Shown: positions 53,139-63,642 of the stretch, one piece after another
How the letters are laid out: each line of letters opens with the position of its first letter
Position numbering within the stretch: position 1 is the stretch's first letter
Assembly (NCBI GenBank): GCA_001632425.1
Contig: KV425557.1
Coordinates: 62,001-126,000 of the forward strand
Direction of reading: 5' to 3'
Length of the DNA stretch: 64,000 bases
Source: Neolentinus lepideus HHB14362 ss-1
Taxonomy: Eukaryota > Basidiomycota > Agaricomycetes > Gloeophyllales > Gloeophyllaceae
Position numbers and translations under genes: made by a program
The notes under the pieces: model-generated
Seen by the model: the letters and a program-made list of their open reading frames with translations, nothing else
Database searches by the model: none
What the model was told of the DNA's origin: nothing

Positions 53139-56100
53139 ATGTCTGGCCTCTACGGAGACCGTTCTCCTGTTCGTCGTACATCGCCCCATCCAACGAGGAA
53201 TGGAAAGTATTCGCCGTGGCCCTCGACGTCTCTCACTCATGTTCACATCACGGAAGCTCTGCTAAGGTCGCCCGACAAGGGTGCTACGCTGGACTTATCT
53301 CATAAAGGTTTGACTGACATGGGCGAATCTGGTGTGGAAGAGCTCGCAACAATTGGGAGGGAGGATCTTGTTGAGGACGAGAGCAGCGTTGAGAGGTACG
53401 TATTATTGCAACGACGCTATATTCACTGATCATGGTCTACGCACCTACCCCCCTCTGATAGAATCACTTTGGGTCACAATCATTTAACGACTCTCCCTAT
53501 GGCATTTGCATTATTATCCCGGTTACGGTACCTCAATCTAAAGTCCAATAATTTCATTGTTTTCCCCGATGTCGTACGTCCTGGTCGCTCTCTGTTTCTT
53601 AAGAAGAAATTAATGCCACAACTAGCTCACTGTAATGCCGTTCCTGGAAGTTTTGGATATTGCCCGAAACAAGATTAAACGACTCCCCTCCCAGCCTGGA
53701 TCATTAGTCAATTTGAAGGTTCGTCCTCTTAAGGGCAATTCATCTACTGATTGGAATATCAACATCTATCTGGACCAGGTTTTCTCTATATCAAGAAATA
53801 AGATTACAAGACTGCCAACGTACTTCACTCAGTTTCAACGTTTGACGTTATTCCAGGCCGACCACAACCCTCTTGAATGGCCCCCGAAAGATGTTATGGA
53901 ACACAACGGCGGTGCAGAAGGCTCGCAAGTAATGAAGAGCTGGATTCATGACATTCAGAGATGGATCGAAGATAATGCCCATTTCACTGATGGTCGCAAG
54001 TTCAGTACCAACGAATACGTCGAAAGCCCTGCCCACGAACCAAGGTAGAAGCATCCCACGCTCTTACTACAGCATACTCAATTCGATTTCCCTCACCCCA
54101 GTGACGACCCCTCTGAGAGTCGCTTCCGCTTCCCTGTTCCCGATCACACCCTCGACCCCGGTTCGACGCCGCACGCTCGTTCCTTCTCCATCGATTCTGA
54201 TATCTCCATTAACTCCGACATCAACAGAGTGCAGAACGGTCTACGGGCCTCGGACATACCTTCCCCGCTTGGCCCACCCCGTCTTTATGTGGATCCCCTC
54301 AGTCCGTTTTCCATCCTTGGCACAACCGCATCACATTCGCCTCCACGATCCGGCACAACTGCATCCCCTTCCCCATCACGATCTCCTGACCGATATCTGC
54401 CCACGCCAGAAGAATCGATCGCCTCTGCAGACGAGGACTTGACACAAGTGCCCCAGCAGCATGCTCGCAATGCTTCCTACGCCAGCACCAGCACGCGCAA
54501 GCCGACGCGTCCGCTATTGTTGTCGAAGAAGAGTCTGCCGGACCTGCGGACGGCGAAGGTACAGTTTCGCCCTGAGAAGATGCCTAGTCCACCATCTCGA
54601 GATACGACGATCTACGTGCCCCCAGAGTTGCCTCGGCCGTCGCCTATCTTTGTTCGCCAAGATTCGGACTCCTCGGAGGGCCATACTGCGAAAGCGCCGG
54701 TGGTACGATCATTCGCTGCCGCCACCCCAATTACGTCGTCACCGACAACGCTGGAGCGGCCCATTCCCTCCATGGACATCGAGCGCAACTCGTACTTCCG
54801 ACGCCTGTCGACTCTGCCTTCGTCGACTATCTCCAAGACCATCCCCGAGTCGTTACTTTCGTTAATCGACGCTGTACGTGGGATACTGTTCGCTCTGTCG
54901 CAGATATACCAGACGCTGCAGCACTACACGGTCTACGCCATCGATGAGCGGCTGTCATCTGTTCTCATGAAGGTCCTGGATCCGGCAAGTACGTACATGA
55001 CACAGCTCATTAACGCACTCGACCGATTCGACTCCATGAGCCGACGGACTCTGCCACATCCTTCGGTCTGCAGAACTGTAATTGAAAGCTGCAAAGATAA
55101 CGTAGCGGTCTTTGGTAAGGCCGTCGGTGTCCTCGCACTGCAGTTGAAAGTCCTGGCGACCAGAGACGACGTGCGATATACCCGGCAGATGCTTCTGGTG
55201 CTGTACGGAGCGATAGCGGAGATATCCAACGCATGGCAGTCCATGCTGCCCCATATTGACGCTGTCGAGCCGCTGCTGCAGGATCATCGACCCCCTCGGG
55301 CTTCGAAGATAACTCCCTCTCAAGGCGCTGTGGGCTGGTCCGCTGTGCCGTCACTGTCAGAAATGCTAGATGAGAGGTCATCGGCATCGCCGCGCTTTGC
55401 CCCTGGTCAAGCGTCCGCACAACCCCTCATACGTTCGCATTCCGCGCAGCCGTCGACGCGAGGGATGATCAACCGCCGGCATGCAGGGTCGTTCAGCTCG
55501 AGAGATGTAGAAGTCGGAAAGAGCTTGCCGTCGTATGTTGAGCCGCTGCATCGGCCGACGGGGGTGATCAAGGGCATAGCCGCTGTGTCGCCGGCTCTGC
55601 GCTCAGCGACGGCGTCTCCCGCGTTGATGTCTCCTGCGCCGTCGGCGCATCATCATCAGCCTGTTGCGTCCTCGTCGAGGATAGACCCCGATAGGCGAGA
55701 CGCACATTCAAGGCAAACGTCCATATCGTCGCTGAAGACCTCGTCAAATCAACCATCGCCGATGATGGCTTCAAGGCCGCCACTCTTGGAGATCCCGACG
55801 AATTCGACGACGCTTGTGGATAAGGAGGCGCTGGATGCCATGAATACGGCTGTCGGGGCAGCGCCGATTGTGTGGGCGATGATTGACGAGATCTTGAATG
55901 ATGTCCAGGACGAACGAGAGGAGCTGCAAGAGTGTTTGGCGAGGGCCAAAGCAGTCACAGAGAACCTGAGCCAGAATATCCGGCTTGTGCTGGAGAATGA
56001 CCCTGCTGCTGATAGGAAGACACTGAGAGAGGACGCACACGTGTTCGTTAAGGTATTTGATACGTCAATCCAAACTGTGATATGTTTGGCTAATGCGCCT

Positions 56101-56511
56101 CGTGTATAGACTGTCGTTCAGTTGTCAAGCGCCATCAAGAGCTACGGCGAGGATCATCAAGTGTCACATATCCTTCGTAGCAATATGGTCAAGTTGACAA
56201 ATGCGACTGAAGAGTTCGTCATGCTCCTGCACGTCTCTTCGTTCTCGTCATCAGCAACACCAAGGCCATATTCCCCGATGGTCATCAGCCACCCAAACGG
56301 CATGACACTCGCGCCGGAGGATGGTAGGCTGGGCGCCAACCTGTCGAGGAGTCGGAGCGCCTTGCCACCGAGTAGTGCTAAGCTTGGACATACTCTTCGA
56401 GATGGGCCGCGCAGTGCGCTGCCCCACCAACACACGTTCAAGCTGCACACACCCTCTCGGTCAGGAGCTGGGAGGGACTACGACGACTCTGGTACTAGTC
56501 TGGGGTCATGA
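53139..56511 (+). CDS. Leucine-rich-repeat protein, Sog2-like (RAM network)
   Basis: Sog2 works with the NDR kinase Cbk1 in the RAM network controlling polarity and cell separation. About 950 residues. It starts MSGLYGDRSPVRRTSPHPTR. Leucine-rich repeats lie in the first 300 residues: ITLGHNHLTTLPMAFALLSR, LRYLNLKSNNFIVFPDV, MPFLEVLDIARNKIKRLPSQ, FSISRNKITRLPTYFTQF. A Ser/Pro-rich linker follows. The Sog2-type helical domain begins near 54830 (IPESLLSLIDAVRGILFALS, QIYQTLQHYTVYAIDERLSS, VIESCKDNVAVFGKAVGVLA, LQLKVLATRDDVRYTRQMLL). The final part holds another helical block (EILNDVQDEREELQECLARA). One intron near 56050-56109 separates the last exon (TVVQLSSAIKSYGEDHQVSH-like). LRR plus this helical domain is characteristic; identity with Sog2 rests on overall architecture. 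Confidence 0.82.
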
Positions 56512-57150
56512 CAGTAACTTATTTATCACCTGCATTGAGCTAATACATAATAGATCCTACTTCCCGTCTATCTATCCCCTGTGGCTAATAGGTCAGGTCA
56601 TATAATGCATCTTTACAGTTTGTACGCTGCATACCATTCATTCACTGGGCACAGATATCCTCGTTTGCTGTCAATCTTCACTCGCAATGCTATTCGGTTT
56701 TGATGGTTTCTATGTAGTCGTATATTTATGTAAGATTGGCTGCAAGTTAGGCACTGATTAATGATTGACCAATCATGATCAACTGATCGAAATCGAGATC
56801 CAGTTCCTGTCCCTGGCCGTGTTGGACTTTCGAATGTATATACTCGTCCAGGAAAACATGTTGTGTTGCGCTGTCAATCCTAAGCTTCATTAGACAGAAT
56901 CTGTCTTGCAGAGTCTTGGTGTATGTCTAGAAGGACTCAGCAGCGTCGTCTCGGTGTCTGTCACCTGTTCATTTTTTGGCATAAAGGAGTCATGTGCATG
57001 AGCGCTCGCTGACCCCGGTACCTTTGTAGCAACAGATCGCATCCGAGGTCGATGCAGTAATATCCGCAGGCTTTCCTCTTACCACCACCATCTACAGTGT
57101 ACTCCCTTGGTCATATTTGACCGTTCACTCCTTGCTACATTCGTTCAAAT
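56512..57150. other. Intergenic: GH16 promoter
   Basis: No gene is seen. A perfect palindromic GGTCATATTTGACC lies at 57109-57122, 28 bp before the GH16 ATG; its meaning is unknown. Confidence 0.5.
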
Positions 57151-58691
57151 ATGAGATACTCTACCACTGCCCTCCTGGCCGCTCAGGTCACGTTTGCTTC
57201 TGCTTACCAGCTTGCCCGCGAGTATTCGGGGAAAAATTTCTTTAACGGTTGGGATTTCTTCGATGGTTATGATTACTCTCAGTCTGGTGAGCTCCTGGCC
57301 CTCGGAACTATTATGAATCATAATAAAATGAAAGGCTTGCCAACTGTGCCCCTGTGCAGGCGATGCTATGTACCTGGGCCAGGCTGCCGCTACTTCCGCC
57401 AACTTGGCATATGTGGATAGCTCCAGCGGGAGCGTAATTGTAAAGGTCGACAACACGACGAATGTGCCCTGGAACGATAAGAGGAACTCGGTAATCCTTA
57501 CGGGTATCACAATCTATCATGATGTGTTGACTGGAGTACGATATTCAGGTAGAAATCTCTACTCAGGATTTCTACGGCATCGGCTCGGTCTTCGTTGCTG
57601 ACTTTGCGCACCTTCCATACGGATGCTCCGTAAGTGGCGCCCTCCCCTCTCGAGGAGACCCTGTATACCCTCTGTAAACCTAGGTTTGGCCGGCCTTCTG
57701 GACTCGCGGCAAGGTCTGGCCTGACCAGGGCGAAATCGACATCATCGAAACCGTGAACCTTATGGGCCACAACCAAATGGCTCTGCACACGACCTCCGGA
57801 TGCACGCACACTACCCCTTCATCTCAAGTCGGTAGCTCTGGCGAGACGAACTGCAATGCCACCTCCGGCTCCGGCTGCACGGTCGCGGAGCAGAAGGCGA
57901 ACAGCTTCGGATCCGACTTTGCCAGCGCCGGCGGAGGAGTGTTTGCTACTCAGTTTGATGTCTCTGGAATTTAGTCAGTAGTTTCTGAACCCTTGTTTCG
58001 ACGAGCTTGTGCTGATGACTCGAATTCGTAGTATCTGGTTCTGGAGCGTAAGTTCCTTACAGACACTTTCCTTCATATTCTTTGTTGACGCTCTGCTTGC
58101 GCATAGCGTGCCGACGTTCCCTCCACTATCAGTGCTTCCAACACCACTATCGATCCCTCGACCTGGGGCGCTCCGTCAGCCGCCTATCCCACCAGCAGCT
58201 GCGAGGTCAGCAAATACTTCGGCGCCCAACAACTTGTACTCGACATTAACCTTTGCGGTCCTTGGTTCGTAAAGCATACATCGCACTTCCTTATGTAATT
58301 GATGAGTCACTCCAGGGCAAATTCAACCTACTCCCAGACCTGTGGAACCGGTGAATGTGTACGTCCTCGTTCCGTCCCGTTTCCTGCATCTCACATCTCT
58401 AATCTCTGTGGCCCACTATAGTACCTCAACAGCGTTATCAACGCAGGCAGCCCCAACTATGACAACGCCTACTTCGATATCTCCTACATCCGCGTCTTCA
58501 GTGCCGACAACGCAAGCGTTGTCACGCCCTCTGGCACCACCACTGGCGACCACACTGCTACTAGCACGGGCTCTGCCGGGACCGCGTCTGCGACCACGAG
58601 CTCTGGCGCGATGGCTCTCTTGAAGAGCCCGTCGACGCTGTTATGGAGTTCAGCTGTGACTTTACTGCTGACATACCTGGCTGGCAACTAA
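57151..58691 (+). CDS. GH16 endo-beta-glucanase, likely GPI-anchored
   Basis: Glycoside hydrolase family 16, laminarinase-type (beta-1,3(4)-glucanase), acting on cell-wall or plant beta-glucans outside the cell. About 340 residues. It starts with a signal peptide (MRYSTTALLAAQVTFASA). YSGKNFFNGWDFFDGYDY is the typical mature N-terminus. The catalytic motif GEIDIIE carries nucleophile Glu, Asp and acid/base Glu, preceded by VWPAFWTRGKVWPDQ. Further family segments are MALHTTSGCTH, FATQFDVSGIYIWFWS and SSCEVSKYFGAQQLVLDINL. A 16-nt exon at 58032-58047 encodes IWFWS. The C-terminus is a Ser/Thr-rich linker followed by a hydrophobic stretch (LLWSSAVTLLLTYLAGN), as expected for a GPI-attachment signal. 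TAA is at 58689-58691. Confidence 0.93.
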
Positions 58692-59355
58692 GTGGAAACG
58701 ATACTCCATGCAATTCCGAGTTTAAGTCTATTGAAGCTCTTCTTAATTATATAGGGATTTTGGCGACGATACTGTTGTGCTTTTTGCTTTTTCTAAGTGT
58801 AAACCCCTTTCGGAGGTGTCTTGTCTGGCCCCAATGGAAAGTACCTTTTTTTACTATTCCCGCTCCCATACGGCACATGCAGTCTCTTCACAGTCAGGTG
58901 TACTCAAACTAGCAAACATGTACAGTGCCGCACAGTCTTCTTCCCGCAGACGGCTGAACGCATTAGAATGCCCGCTATCTCTCGGTCTCCCAATACATTG
59001 ACGATACTATCCTTTACAAGTTTGCTACATGAAGGCTCTGACAATAGATCAATATTAATGTCTGTGGCGCTGAAGTAACGCACTTTGTAATAGTGGACCC
59101 ACATATACCGTATGCTCCTGGACTCTGATGGAGACTATACAGTACTGAAGTCCCGAGTCAGGTTGAACCAGTTGGGTTTCAGTATATATCGTAATGTCTG
59201 GGGTTATTCTCAAGGAATAAAGCAAGTGATAGCATTGTTTTAAAATACCTTCATGATATGTTTGGTCGGTTTTCATAAAGATCTCACTCGAATCTCCTGG
59301 CCAAGCTTGTCCTCTAATACCATCGCCCTCGTACATACATGACTCGTTCGATATC
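58692..59355. other. Intergenic 3' of GH16
   Basis: 3' UTR and spacer up to the transposon border. No gene is seen. Confidence 0.5.
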
Positions 59356-59359
59356 GATT

Positions 59360-59373
59360 CACTGCGGGAAGTA
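59360..59373 (+). repeat. Left terminal inverted repeat
   Basis: CACTGCGGGAAGTA, the exact reverse complement of 63459-63472. Preceded by GATT. Confidence 0.8.
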
Positions 59374-59388
59374 AAGTCACTTGGGTCG

Positions 59389-59603
59389 AGTGCTTTGGGC
59401 ACTTGTCACTTCGAAGAAGTGCCTAAGGCACTGAACTAGACGGCACGTGTATTAAGTGCCTTCTGAAAAAGTGTCCAAGGCACTACTATCGAGTGTATTT
59501 TCTGTCCCACCGGCGGCCCACCGTAACAAGTGTCTTGGGCACTTTCCGAAACAGTGCCTTGGACAATGTTTATTGGGCACTTCTTTTGAGTGGCCAGGAC
59601 ACT
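59389..59603 (+). repeat. Left subterminal palindrome array
   Basis: About six 15-bp palindromic units begin at 59389, 59418, 59470, 59529, 59553 and 59589, with extra half units (for example 59455). The consensus is AGTGYCNNNGGCACT; 59418-59432 has perfect 7-bp arms around one base. Units alternate with unrelated spacers of about 9-44 bp. Confidence 0.8.
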
Positions 59604-59731
59604 TTTATTCAGTGAAATATACAATAATAGTAATACATAGTTGTGATGAGCAATCAGTATCCGCAGCGCCCTTGCAAGGGAATTTTGACTGAAGAGAGAG
59701 ACTCGAACTGTGAAAGGTTGACACAGGTCAG

Positions 59732-59797
59732 TACTGGCTCGAGCCCTTCATCGGCTCCCTGCTCGGCGCCGGTATCCACACCATCCTCAAACCATGA
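59732..59797 (+). pseudogene. Inverted last exon of the aquaporin pseudogene
   Basis: The plus strand reads YWLEPFIGSLLGAGIHTILK then P and TGA, directly after CAG at 59728-59731. This matches the C-terminal helix of fungal aquaporins (YW-GPF-G-LL-A type). The rest of the aquaporin lies on the minus strand just to the right, so this exon has been inverted with respect to its gene. Confidence 0.7.
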
Positions 59798-59925
59798 GCA
59801 CACACCCGCGTCAGGGTCGTGATCTCACTCAACACTGATTCCTGCGCTGTACCATCTCGTGCTCAGATCACTGGACGGTCACGTCAGTTAGTGAAAGGGA
59901 TCAGATGGGAGGGGGCGTTGCTCAT

Positions 59926-60881
59926 GATCCATTGGTCTTGGTCTGTGTATGAGAAACCTATGACAGCGGCGGGGCCAAAGGAGCGCGCGGTGTTGGCTGG
60001 TTCCTGCTACGATTAATAGATGGCAAAGCTGTTAGAAGTCAGATTCAGTAAAGAGTTGAACTCAACTAGTGAACACGATCCTTACAGAAGGCCGGTGAAC
60101 AAGGTAAGGTCAATGCCAATCTGGAAGAAACATCAGGTTAGATGTGAGTATATCTCATATCTGCTTACAGGTGCAAACGGTGTAACTTGGTACTTAGCGG
60201 CCAGCATGAGCACGGCGAGTACCAGCCCCGACGTGATGAACTCCTCAATGAAGATGCACTGAGCCTTGTTCACGCCCGTCTGCAGACACGTGCTGGCACA
60301 CGTAGAAAGAACATCAGTGCATCACGACTCTCAGCCTCAGCGAGTACCCACGTCGCGGACAGCGGGCCAGGGGTCAACACCAGCACCAACACCGAGACCG
60401 CAATCGCGCCCGCCAACTGCGCAATGCAGTACGGCGCGAAGCGTACCGGGGAGATCACGCCGACGAGCAGCAGCGTGAGGCTCACGTTGGGGCTGAACAG
60501 GCTGCCTGTGACACGGTAGAAGAGCCACACGATGATGATTAGGCTGAATTCGATGCACAGGGCGATGTGCAGTACATGTTCAACGTTCGAGGAGGTGTCT
60601 CCCATGAGGGCCTGGATGCCGCAAAACCCGAGGAGGAAGAAAGTGGTCCCAATGAACTCGATGAAGGCGGCAGAGCAATCTTCATGGATGACAGATGGTG
60701 GTGAGCAGGAGGAAGGGCGACATTGCAGATAAGCGGAGGGTGGTTGGGACTTGGTACTCAAGTTGTTGGACTGGGCGTCATTGGGTTGGGCACCGTCGGT
60801 GGGCGATTTTGTGAGCAGCTCGCAGCCCGCCTTCGTGCAGGTATCCCGGTAAGTCTGACATGAGATCCATAAGGACCACAA
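59926..60881 (-). pseudogene. Aquaporin (MIP family) pseudogene
   Basis: Fungal aquaporin or aquaglyceroporin remnant. Recognisable parts are AAFIEFIGTTFFLLGFCGIQ (helix 1), the first half-helix region GSLFSPNVSLTLLLVGVISP, FAPYCIAQLAGAIAVSVLVL, GVNKAQCIFIEEFITSGLVL, and after an intron IGIDLTLFTGLL. The first NPA box reads Ser-Pro-Asn, lacking the expected first Asn. Around the second box (about 59992-60015) the frame is broken: in-frame TAA and TAG appear and the reading NTARSFGPAAVIGF resumes in another frame, consistent with loss of two bases. The final exon is on the opposite strand at 59732-59797. The N-terminus before HEDCSAAF is unclear. The gene cannot encode a functional channel as it stands. 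It lies wholly inside the candidate transposon. Confidence 0.8.
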
Positions 60882-62079
60882 TATATACAGTTAGGAGGCT
60901 ACACATTGACTAGGCCAGCGCCATGGCAAGCTTGTTGTGTGATGTGTCCGACTGGTTCACGCGATTTGTTTTAATGATAGACGCGATGATGTTATGTTTA
61001 TGCTTACCGTTCTTAGATCCAAGGAGCCTTCATTGCTGTTATCTTCTCGAGAACGTTTCTCGCCAATGACGTTAATAAGCTCAGCCTGGTGGAAGGATCA
61101 TTGAAAAGTGCTGCAGCTGCATCGCAATGTTTCGTGGTCACATACATCACGTGATCACTGCGATGTCACGGAGCCACTGCCCGGCGGACTTCGAATGCTC
61201 TTTCTCTCCTCCTCGACCATCCCGCACACTGCTTGTGATTTCACATCCCTTGAATGCTCTGTCTTCGCAAGTTAGTTCTCTTACAGTTTCTCAGATTTTG
61301 CATTTCTGCATGCAGAACTCGGCTATGGTCTAGGCGACAGTGCTTGACAGCGTGAAACTGCCGCTGAAGCATCCTGAGATGGGTTTGATTGGTGGACTCT
61401 TTGGAAGCTTGACAGATGGTCATGAGGAGTGGAATAGGGTATGATAAGGGTACTGGAGACGTGAACTAGGTGCATATATGCACCAAGAAGGCCGGTGGTA
61501 AGTTTCACATCTCTGGAAGTCGCATACCCTTCCCGACCCGTCAACACGGGCTTGAGCACGGGTGCGATATGAGACGCCCTTGGACATCCAAGGTATACTC
61601 GTACCATTCCCTAATGATTGTCCTCCTACTTCTCCCAGTACACTCATCATGCTGTCCCTGTATGGGAGAGCTCAGAGCTGAAGAGTCGTATTCTGTTGAT
61701 AAAGGTGTGTTTACACTTTCAGCATATCCTCGCCTTTTTTTTTCATCATAGTTCTCTTCTCAATTTCGTGTTTTATCTCCCTGTCTTTAATTTCATCTGC
61801 GTATATGCGCCGGGAAATGACAGGAGTGCAAGGACAAAACGATGTTGGAGTGGGGTGAGGTTGGTGGTTGTTTGATCCAGCGAAGTCGTCCTGGTCACTA
61901 GCATGCAGCATTCCGGCTCGGACATCTGTCCTGTTATCTGCGGTTCGGTCGTCTCTTGGACTCGGTTTGCGTTCATCCAAGTGAGTCTTGCTTAGCCGTG
62001 ATTATTAATGGACTTTGAATGGTGACTTAAACGTAACGTCTTGACTGTGCTGCGCAAGACTGCCTCTTAGATCCTATTC
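60882..62079. other. Transposon interior without recognisable gene
   Basis: About 1.2 kb between the two gene remnants. No transposase motif, no long spliced gene and no RNA gene is seen. The missing N-terminal half of the M28 peptidase could not be found here. Confidence 0.45.
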
Positions 62080-62112
62080 ATGCAAACGCGGAACCGAAGA
62101 TCCCACCGCACC

Positions 62113-62482
62113 ATGATTGCCAGCGATATGGATCCCAAGCTGACTGAGTACGGCTTGATGCTGGCGGAGTACACGAACACACCCGTTCAAGGTCCGTTAT
62201 CAGTCTTCGTTGATAATAGAATCCGGTGACCATTTGTGGTGTATACTCTCCGTAGGGAGAGATATGTTCCCAGGTGCTGGCTCAGATCACATGCACTGGG
62301 GCGCCACTGGGTATCCAGCTGCATGCGCCACGAAAGTGTATACGAAGACGCTAGGAGACCCGTATATGCACACCGCAAACGATAAGATCGACCTACCTAA
62401 TGGCGAGTTTGGCATCGAGCATACCAGAGACCTCTCGAGGCTTGCTGTGGCGTTCGCCGTCGAGCTAGGCGGGTGGGCATGA
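62113..62482 (+). pseudogene. M28 aminopeptidase, truncated C-terminal fragment
   Basis: The first part reads MIASDMDPKLTEYGLMLAEY then TNTPVQ. A good GT-AG intron follows (about 62191-62270). The second exon reads GAGSDHMHWGATGYPAACAT, GDPYMHTANDKIDLPNGEFG and RDLSRLAVAFAVELGGWA, with TGA at 62480-62482. This matches the last third of fungal secreted M28 leucine aminopeptidases, including the final zinc-ligand His in PYMHTANDKID. The usual Cys-containing segment before SDH is shortened. The signal peptide, propeptide and the other zinc ligands are absent upstream, so the fragment cannot be a working enzyme. The intron is intact, so genomic DNA rather than a processed transcript was the source. 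Confidence 0.75.
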
Positions 62483-62685
62483 GGCCCAGGAGCACTAATG
62501 TACACCCGACAGAGACACCGAGATTTATATAACAGCGACGGTTACGGATATTTGTCGTAATTTGATGGCCAGCACTCTGACGCTCGAATATGGAGTGGCG
62601 GTCTGCAGCTGACAGGACCCTCAAACGTTGTGCGATAGTTTGTCCTAGGTGCGTCACCATTTGATCATGACAGAGGCACGAACTT

Positions 62686-62773
62686 TCCAAGATCCCGCAG
62701 AGGGGCGAACGAGATGATGTGGACATCGACAAGGTTCTTTCGCCCTCCATCTTGTGCTTCCCGAGGCGATATG
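62686..62773 (+). repeat. 88-bp direct repeat, copy 1
   Basis: Diverged direct repeat of 62849-62936, sharing GATGATGTGGACATCGAC and equal length. Both copies lie inside the candidate transposon, 163 bp apart start to start. Confidence 0.75.
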
Positions 62774-62848
62774 TATGAGCCGGATTGTCTATGCCGAGTT
62801 CCTGCCATTGGATCTACAGCAATCGTGTTTACGACACTGCGGTCATCT

Positions 62849-62936
62849 TCGAAGATCCTGCGGAGCGACGAACTGGATGATGTGGACATCGACGAGATCC
62901 ATTCACCCTCTATCTTGTACTTTCCGAGGTGACATG
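62849..62936 (+). repeat. 88-bp direct repeat, copy 2
   Basis: Second copy. Both can be read in one frame containing DDVDID and SPSIL, so the unit may derive from a coding exon, but no family is recognised. Confidence 0.75.
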
Positions 62937-63283
62937 ACCCCACATCGCCGACCTCATTCTTGACAGCGTGAGTACAACCATTCGATAAAACCTTGGAGGC
63001 CTTGACTTAAACTCCGTAACCATTTCCAAGACATCGCATCCTACGAGAAGGTGCAAGTTGGTATGTCTATGTTATGCTTGGAGATGGCACTGTGGGGCTG
63101 GACATGTTGCGGGCACCGGCATCATAGGTAGGGCTATATATGATCAGTTGATATTGTACTTCTGTAGGTGTGATAATATAATTGTATTATTACTATTTAA
63201 AATGCGTGACAAGTTGAGTGTATAGATGACTAGCTATGAGTGCCAGGGGCAGTCCCGAAGAGGTACCTATACCACTCAATAGA

Positions 63284-63443
63284 AGTGCCTCGGACACTCC
63301 AGCACAATAGGAAAAATGTCCCACTCAGTGCCTTAGGCACTTGAGAAAGCAGTGCCCAATGCACTTCCAACAAGTGTCCCAGGACGAGACATAACACTCA
63401 TTGTTAGTGCCTTGGGCACTTGCTGAGAAGTGGCTTTGGCACT
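63284..63443 (-). repeat. Right subterminal palindrome array
   Basis: Five 15-bp units at 63284, 63327, 63351, 63406 and 63429 plus a degenerate one near 63373. Unit 63406-63420 reads AGTGCCTTGGGCACT. Read in reverse complement, the array aligns with parts of the left one, including the stretch after AAGGCACTA. Confidence 0.8.
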
Positions 63444-63458
63444 CTGCACAAGTGGGTC

Positions 63459-63472
63459 TACTTCCCGCAGTG
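63459..63472 (-). repeat. Right terminal inverted repeat
   Basis: Reverse complement reads CACTGCGGGAAGTA, identical to the left end. Followed by GATT. Confidence 0.8.
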
Positions 63473-63642
63473 GATTGCATTGTTAGATCCTCCTTCTCGT
63501 GGTCACCCCGGGCCTATTCACACCAGGACGTTGAAGGGCGACCTTAGTCACTCTGGTCCGGCATCAAATCTGTAGTTATAGTAAGGACACGGCAAATATA
63601 TTTTCTTAAGCTGACCATCACATTTCTATGCCAAATCACTAC

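Larger units (their letters stand above)
59360..63472. mobile_element. Candidate CACTA/EnSpm-like non-autonomous DNA transposon
   Basis: A 4,113-bp element is bounded by a perfect 14-bp inverted repeat CACTGCGGGAAGTA (59360-59373 and its complement at 63459-63472). GATT flanks both sides (59356-59359 and 63473-63476). Inside each end lies an array of 15-bp palindromes around AGTGCCTTGGGCACT; the two arrays are inverted copies of one another. CACT(A/G) termini with subterminal repeats are the hallmark of the CACTA/EnSpm superfamily, although its usual target duplication is 3 bp, not 4. No transposase-like reading frame is visible, so the element would be mobilised in trans. It carries an aquaporin pseudogene, an M28 peptidase fragment and an internal duplication. 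The superfamily assignment is inference from the ends alone. Confidence 0.72.

Noticed and set aside
57109..57122. Perfect palindrome GGTCATATTTGACC before the GH16 gene
   Set aside because: A single short palindrome with no known fungal factor that I can name with confidence; noted only in the intergenic entry.
61088..61105. GGAAGGATCATTG resembling the 3' end of 18S rRNA
   Set aside because: Only about 13 bases match and neither upstream 18S nor downstream ITS/5.8S sequence is present.
59360..63472. Idea that the palindrome arrays are a CRISPR-like array
   Set aside because: Units are short, self-palindromic, degenerate and irregularly spaced in a eukaryotic genome; they fit transposon subterminal repeats instead.
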